Part shown: positions 5,520 through 8,408 of the stretch, piece after piece
Layout: every line of letters starts with the position of its first letter
How positions within the stretch are numbered: the stretch's first letter is position 1
Assembly (NCBI GenBank): GCA_028291845.1
Contig: JAQGNM010000131.1
Span: forward strand, 1-8,408
Length of the DNA stretch: 8,408 bases
Origin: Massilia sp.
Lineage (GTDB): Bacteria; Pseudomonadota; Gammaproteobacteria; Burkholderiales; Burkholderiaceae_D
Reading direction: 5' to 3'
Made by a program: the position numbers and the translations under genes
The notes under the pieces: model-generated
Databases searched by the model: none
What the model was told of the DNA's origin: nothing
What the model saw: only the letters and a program-made list of their open reading frames with translations

Positions 5520-6881
5520 ATGCAGAAACCTTTGATCGCCGCGCTGATTGCCAGCGCATGCCTGTCGCTCAACGCCCGCGCGGCGGACCTGATCCAGGTC
5601 TACCAGCAGGCGCTGGCGAACGATGCGGTGTACGCCAGCGCGCGTGCTTCGCTGGCGGCGGGGCGCGAGAAGGTACCGCAGGGCCTGTCCGGCTTGCTGC
5701 CCACCGTCGGCCTGAGCGGCGCGTACTCGCGCAACAACAATGAGTCCTCGCCATTCAACGAAGGCGTGATCGTCACCAATCCGATCACCGGCGCCCAGGG
5801 CGTGGTCAGCGGATCGCGCGCCACCCTCAATTCGAACCAGATCACGCTGGCGCTGTCGCAGCCGCTGTTTCGCTGGGACCGCTGGGAAACCTACGAGCAA
5901 AGCAAGCTGCTGCAGGCAATCACCGAGGCCCAGTTCGCCCAGGCCCAGCAAGACCTGATCACCCGCGTTTCGCAAGCATACTTCGATGTGCTGGCGGCGC
6001 AAGACACGCTCGAATCGACCCGCGCGCAAAAAACCGCCACCACCGAACAGCTGGCGTCGGCCAAGCGCAACTTCGAAGTGGGCACCCAGACCATCACCGA
6101 TACCCACGAGGCGCAAGCGGCCTATGACCTGGTGGTGGCGCAGGAGTTTGCTGCGATCAACGATCTGGAAAACAAGAAAAGCGCTTTGCAGGCCATCATC
6201 GGCACGGCGCCCACCACGCTGGCGACCTTGAGGCCCGGCGTGACCTTGTCGCCGCCGCAGCCGGCGGTGATCGATCCGTGGGTGTCGTCGGCGGAAACGC
6301 AAAACTATGGCGTCACCGTGTCGCAATTGTCGCTCGAGTCCGCCAAGCGCGACATCAAGAGAAATCGCGCCGGCCACTATCCGACCGCCGACCTGGTCGC
6401 CAGTTCCCAGCGCATCCGCGCCGACGGCTCGACCACCAGCTCGGGCACCACTACCAGCAACGCCATCGGCGTGCAGTGGAGCATTCCGATCTTCAGCGGC
6501 TTTGCCGTCACCAGCCGCGTGCGCGAATCGATCGCGCTGGAAGACAAGGCTCGTAATGACCTGGAATCGACCAAGCGTAACGCCGCGCTGGCGGCCCGCC
6601 AATCCTTCCTGGGCGTCAACAGCGGCCTGGCGCAAGTAAAAGCGCTGGAAGCGGCCGAGGTGTCGAGCCAGTCCGCGCTCGATTCCAACAAGCTCGGTTA
6701 CCAGGTGGGCGTGCGCATCAACATCGACGTCTTGAATGCCCAGCGCCAGTTGTATTCGACCCGCCGCGATCTGTCACGCGCGCGTTACGACACCATCATG
6801 AACGGCTTGCGCTTGAAGGCAGCCGCCGGTTCCTTGCGCGAAGCGGACCTGGTGCCGGTGAATGCGCTGCTGGTGAAGTGA
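5520..6881 (+). CDS. tolC: TolC family outer membrane efflux/secretion channel
   Basis: A 453-residue outer-membrane factor; TolC trimers form the outer-membrane beta-barrel and periplasmic alpha-helical tunnel used by RND and ABC efflux pumps and type I secretion. A signal peptide is visible (K3, hydrophobic IAALIASACLSL, cleavage likely after NARA at about 21), and the mature start ADLIQVYQQAL resembles E. coli TolC. The two outer-membrane-efflux repeats can be followed: the first includes QAYFDVLAAQDTLE and the NFEVGTQTITDTHEAQAAYD region, the second the matching GYQVGVRINIDVLNAQRQLY near 394-413. A Ser/Thr-rich run, TTSSGTTTSN, lies in the second half before a predicted barrel strand. GGAG lies 7 bases before the ATG. 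It is last in the block with the PCMT-like and rhodanese genes, and a strong terminator follows. No pump partner is encoded in the window, consistent with a shared, general-purpose TolC. Confidence 0.95.
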   Translation: MQKPLIAALIASACLSLNARAADLIQVYQQALANDAVYASARASLAAGREKVPQGLSGLLPTVGLSGAYSRNNNESSPFNEGVIVTNPITGAQGVVSGSRATLNSNQITLALSQPLFRWDRWETYEQSKLLQAITEAQFAQAQQDLITRVSQAYFDVLAAQDTLESTRAQKTATTEQLASAKRNFEVGTQTITDTHEAQAAYDLVVAQEFAAINDLENKKSALQAIIGTAPTTLATLRPGVTLSPPQPAVIDPWVSSAETQNYGVTVSQLSLESAKRDIKRNRAGHYPTADLVASSQRIRADGSTTSSGTTTSNAIGVQWSIPIFSGFAVTSRVRESIALEDKARNDLESTKRNAALAARQSFLGVNSGLAQVKALEAAEVSSQSALDSNKLGYQVGVRINIDVLNAQRQLYSTRRDLSRARYDTIMNGLRLKAAAGSLREADLVPVNALLVK

Positions 6882-6900
6882 TCTCGGCTGCACCAAAAGT

Positions 6901-6926
6901 AAAAGGGGCCGCGGCCCCTTTTTTTA
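6901..6926. terminator. Bidirectional rho-independent terminator between tolC and gloA
   Basis: A perfect 22-base palindrome (6901-6922, each half AAAAGGGGCCG followed by its complement) forms a GC-rich hairpin flanked by an A tract and a run of seven Ts (6919-6925). On the plus strand it ends the tolC transcript 19 bases after the stop. On the minus strand the same hairpin, followed by TTTTACTTTT, can end the gloA transcript; the gloA TAA stop (6926-6924) lies within the A tract at the hairpin base. The T run is longer in the tolC direction, so termination is probably stronger there. Confidence 0.9.
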
Positions 6927-7337
6927 CGACTTCAAGCCGGCGCCGGGCGCCTGATCTTTTCTCTCGATCAGTTCCACTTTATAGCCATCCGGGTCGGTAA
7001 TAAACGCGATCACCGTGCTGCCGCCCTTGACCGGGCCCGGCTCGCGGGTGATGTTGCCGCCGCTGGCGCGTACCGAGTCGCAGGTGGCGTAAATATCGTC
7101 GGCGGAGATGGCGATGTGGCCGTAGGCGGTGCCCATCTCGTAGTGGGTTTCGCCATAGGTGTAGGTCAGCTCCAACTCGGCGTGATCCGGATTGCTCCCG
7201 TAGCCGACGAACGCCAGGGTGTATTTGTATTCGGGATTGTCGCTGGTGCGCAGCAGTTTCATGCCCAGCACCTTGGTGTAAAAATCGATGGAGCGCTGCA
7301 GGTCGCCGACCCGCAGCATGGTGTGCAAAATACGCAT
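6924..7337 (-). CDS. gloA: Lactoylglutathione lyase (glyoxalase I)
   Basis: Glyoxalase I converts the hemithioacetal of methylglyoxal and glutathione into S-D-lactoylglutathione, the first step of methylglyoxal detoxification in the cytoplasm. The 137-residue length matches bacterial enzymes (E. coli GloA has 135). All four metal ligands known from the E. coli nickel enzyme fall at the same positions: H5 (ILHTMLRV), E56 (AELEL), H74 (YGHIAI) and E122 (KVELIE). The typical KVLGMKLLR and DPDGYKVELIE signatures are present. I chose the ATG at 7337 because it gives the standard MRILHTMLRV start and AAGGA lies 8 bases upstream; the ATG at 7346 would touch that site. It follows osmC after 51 bases in the same direction and is probably the last gene of that transcript. 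Confidence 0.97.
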   Translation of the reverse strand: MRILHTMLRVGDLQRSIDFYTKVLGMKLLRTSDNPEYKYTLAFVGYGSNPDHAELELTYTYGETHYEMGTAYGHIAISADDIYATCDSVRASGGNITREPGPVKGGSTVIAFITDPDGYKVELIERKDQAPGAGLKS

Positions 7338-7388
7338 CAGAATCATCCTTCTATGAGAGAAGCAATGATTCTAGACTTAATGGCGCTG

Positions 7389-7820
7389 TTACGCTTGCAA
7401 GGTGGCGTCGAGCGTGATGTCGGCGTTGAGCAGTTTCGACACCGGGCAGTTGGCCTTGGCATCCTTGGCCGCGGCCTGGAACGCTTCGTCGGTGGCGCCC
7501 GGGATGGTGGCCGTCAGCGCCAGGTGGATGGCGGTGATGGCAAAGCCTTCTCCCTGTTTTTCCAGGGTGACGGTGGCTTTGGTTTCCATATTGGAGGCTT
7601 TCAGCCCGGCCTTTTCCAGCACGCCCGACAATGCCATCGTAAAACAGCCGGCGTGCGCCGCGCCGATCAGCTCTTCCGGGTTGGTGCCCGGGCCGTCGGC
7701 AAAGCGCGCCTTGAAGCCATACGGCGCTTTGTTCAAGACGCCGGTTTCGGTCGAGATGCTGCCGATGCCTTCCTTGATGCCGCCGCTCCAGACGGCGCTG
7801 GCGGATTTTTTGATGACCAT
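7389..7820 (-). CDS. osmC: OsmC family peroxiredoxin (organic hydroperoxide reductase)
   Basis: OsmC reduces organic hydroperoxides with a pair of reactive cysteines, in the cytoplasm. The protein has 143 residues, the same length as E. coli OsmC, with C59 (AAHAGCFTMAL) and C125 (KANCPVSKLL) at the positions of the catalytic and resolving cysteines. The active-site Arg (KARFADGPGTNPEELIGAA, R39) and the Glu of the NPEEL motif (E49/E50), which acts on the cysteine and peroxide, are also present. The start at 7820 has a strong AGGAGA ribosome binding site 4 bases upstream. The gene lies 31 bases after the dehydrogenase gene and 51 bases before gloA, all in one direction, which places peroxide and methylglyoxal removal together. 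OsmC genes are often stress-induced; no regulator site is evident here. Confidence 0.96.
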   Translation of the reverse strand: MVIKKSASAVWSGGIKEGIGSISTETGVLNKAPYGFKARFADGPGTNPEELIGAAHAGCFTMALSGVLEKAGLKASNMETKATVTLEKQGEGFAITAIHLALTATIPGATDEAFQAAAKDAKANCPVSKLLNADITLDATLQA

Positions 7821-7851
7821 GGTTTCTCCTGAGGGTGAGGTTTATTCGGGT

Positions 7852-8408
7852 TTATTGGGCAGCTGGCGTGACGCGCCAGATGACGTTGCCGACGTCGTCG
7901 GCCAATAAAATCGCGCCGGCCTTGTCGGCGATGACGCCGACCGGGCGGCCCCAGGCCTTGCCGTCCGGGCTCAAGAATCCGCTCAGGATGTCTTGCGGCG
8001 GGCCGCTCGGCTTGCCATCGGCAAACGGCACGAAAACCAGCTTGTAGCCGGAGGCTGGCTTGCGGTTCCAGGAACCGTGCTGGCCGACCAGGGCGCCGTT
8101 TTTCAGCTGCGGGAACAGCGCGCCGTCATAGAAGGCCAGGCCGAGCGAGGCAGTATGGGCGCCCATCGCGAAATCGGGGGCGATGGCCTTGGCCACCAGT
8201 TCCGGCTTTTGGGGCTGGATGCGCGAATCGACGTTCTGGCCGTAGTAGCTGTAAGGCCAGCCGTAGAACGCGCCTTCCTTGACCGAGGTGATGTAGTCGG
8301 GCACCAGGTCGTTGCCCAGCTCGTCGCGCTCGTTCACCGCCGTCCACAGCATGCCGCTTTGCGGGTTCCATGCCATGCCGACCGGATTGCGCAGGCCCGA
8401 GGCGAACA
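7852..8408 (-). CDS. PQQ-dependent sugar (sorbosone-type) dehydrogenase, C-terminal part (cut by window edge)
   Basis: The last 185 residues of a beta-propeller dehydrogenase of the glucose/sorbosone dehydrogenase family are visible; the N-terminus, and any signal peptide, lie right of the window. Such proteins are usually exported and oxidise aldoses or sorbosone with PQQ as cofactor. The frame is open to the window edge. Characteristic blocks are FASGLRNPVGMAWNP, NERDELGNDLVPDY, EGAFYGWPYSYYGQ, the MGAHTASLGLAFY segment with its conserved His, GQHGSWNRKP and the final propeller strand WGRPVGVIADKAGAILLADD. The sequence ends IWRVTPAAQ, a normal family C-terminus. It precedes osmC by 31 bases. 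Substrate and actual PQQ dependence cannot be decided from this fragment; some relatives are simply annotated as sorbosone dehydrogenase. Confidence 0.9.
   Translation of the reverse strand, partial: FASGLRNPVGMAWNPQSGMLWTAVNERDELGNDLVPDYITSVKEGAFYGWPYSYYGQNVDSRIQPQKPELVAKAIAPDFAMGAHTASLGLAFYDGALFPQLKNGALVGQHGSWNRKPASGYKLVFVPFADGKPSGPPQDILSGFLSPDGKAWGRPVGVIADKAGAILLADDVGNVIWRVTPAAQ

Noticed and set aside
6421..6470. Ser/Thr-rich segment of tolC as a possible DNA repeat
   Set aside because: The ACC/AGC-rich codons reflect a low-complexity loop of the protein and show no regular repeat unit.
5487..6635. 382-codon open frame antisense to tolC
   Set aside because: It lies wholly over a well-supported tolC gene, has a low-complexity Arg/Gly/Gln/Ala-rich composition typical of antisense frames in GC-rich DNA, and shows no domain.
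7116..7832. 238-codon plus-strand open frame across gloA and osmC
   Set aside because: It is antisense to two genes whose metal ligands and catalytic cysteines are all intact; composition is glycine- and arginine-rich without motifs.
1..8408. Defence system, mobile element, CRISPR array or RNA gene
   Set aside because: Nothing beyond ordinary chromosomal genes was found: no transposase or integrase, no direct-repeat arrays, no tRNA-like cloverleaf and no toxin-antitoxin pair.

Overview
The window reads as ordinary chromosomal DNA from a GC-rich betaproteobacterium, most likely of the family Oxalobacteraceae (Massilia, Duganella or Janthinobacterium type). The basis is GC-rich coding, the style of the proteins, and the gene order PCMT-like methyltransferase, rhodanese, TolC, which I remember from that group and could not check here. 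Ten complete genes and two genes cut by the window edges fill almost all of it. No gene-free stretch exceeds 300 bases; the longest are 199, 174 and 155 bases. I see no tRNA, rRNA, insertion sequence, prophage, CRISPR array or sign of recent transfer.

Layout, left to right. (1) Positions 1-1256, minus strand: uppP (undecaprenyl-diphosphate phosphatase, recycling of the cell-wall lipid carrier), followed after 7 bases by the start of recQ (DNA helicase), which runs off the left edge. (2) 1431-2396, plus strand: a membrane di-iron sterol desaturase / fatty acid hydroxylase family enzyme. Its stop codon interlocks with that of the next, convergent gene. (3) 2393-3473, minus strand: a DUF1275 (YoaK-type) membrane protein followed by a small Cys-rich YkgJ-type protein. 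A 15-codon open frame links the two through overlapping stop/start codons. (4) 3673-4338, plus strand: a TetR-family repressor divergent from the DUF1275 gene. The shared 199-base region holds back-to-back sigma70-like promoters and a repressor-style imperfect palindrome. (5) 4494-6881, plus strand: a divergent isoaspartyl-methyltransferase-like protein, a single-domain rhodanese and a TolC-type outer-membrane channel, closed by a perfect 22-base palindromic terminator. (6) 6924-8408, minus strand, converging on that terminator: gloA (glyoxalase I), osmC (organic hydroperoxide reductase) and the C-terminal part of a PQQ-dependent sugar (sorbosone-type) dehydrogenase. Reading from the right edge, the order is dehydrogenase, osmC, gloA with short gaps.

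How the genes work together: most blocks are envelope or stress housekeeping. UppP, the sterol-desaturase-like enzyme, the DUF1275 protein and TolC act in or on the envelope. OsmC and GloA remove organic peroxides and methylglyoxal and sit in one transcription direction. I do not find an obvious undescribed system. The points most worth a second look are the micro-ORF between the DUF1275 and YkgJ-type genes, the altered substrate loop of the PCMT-like protein, and the divergent TetR control region.
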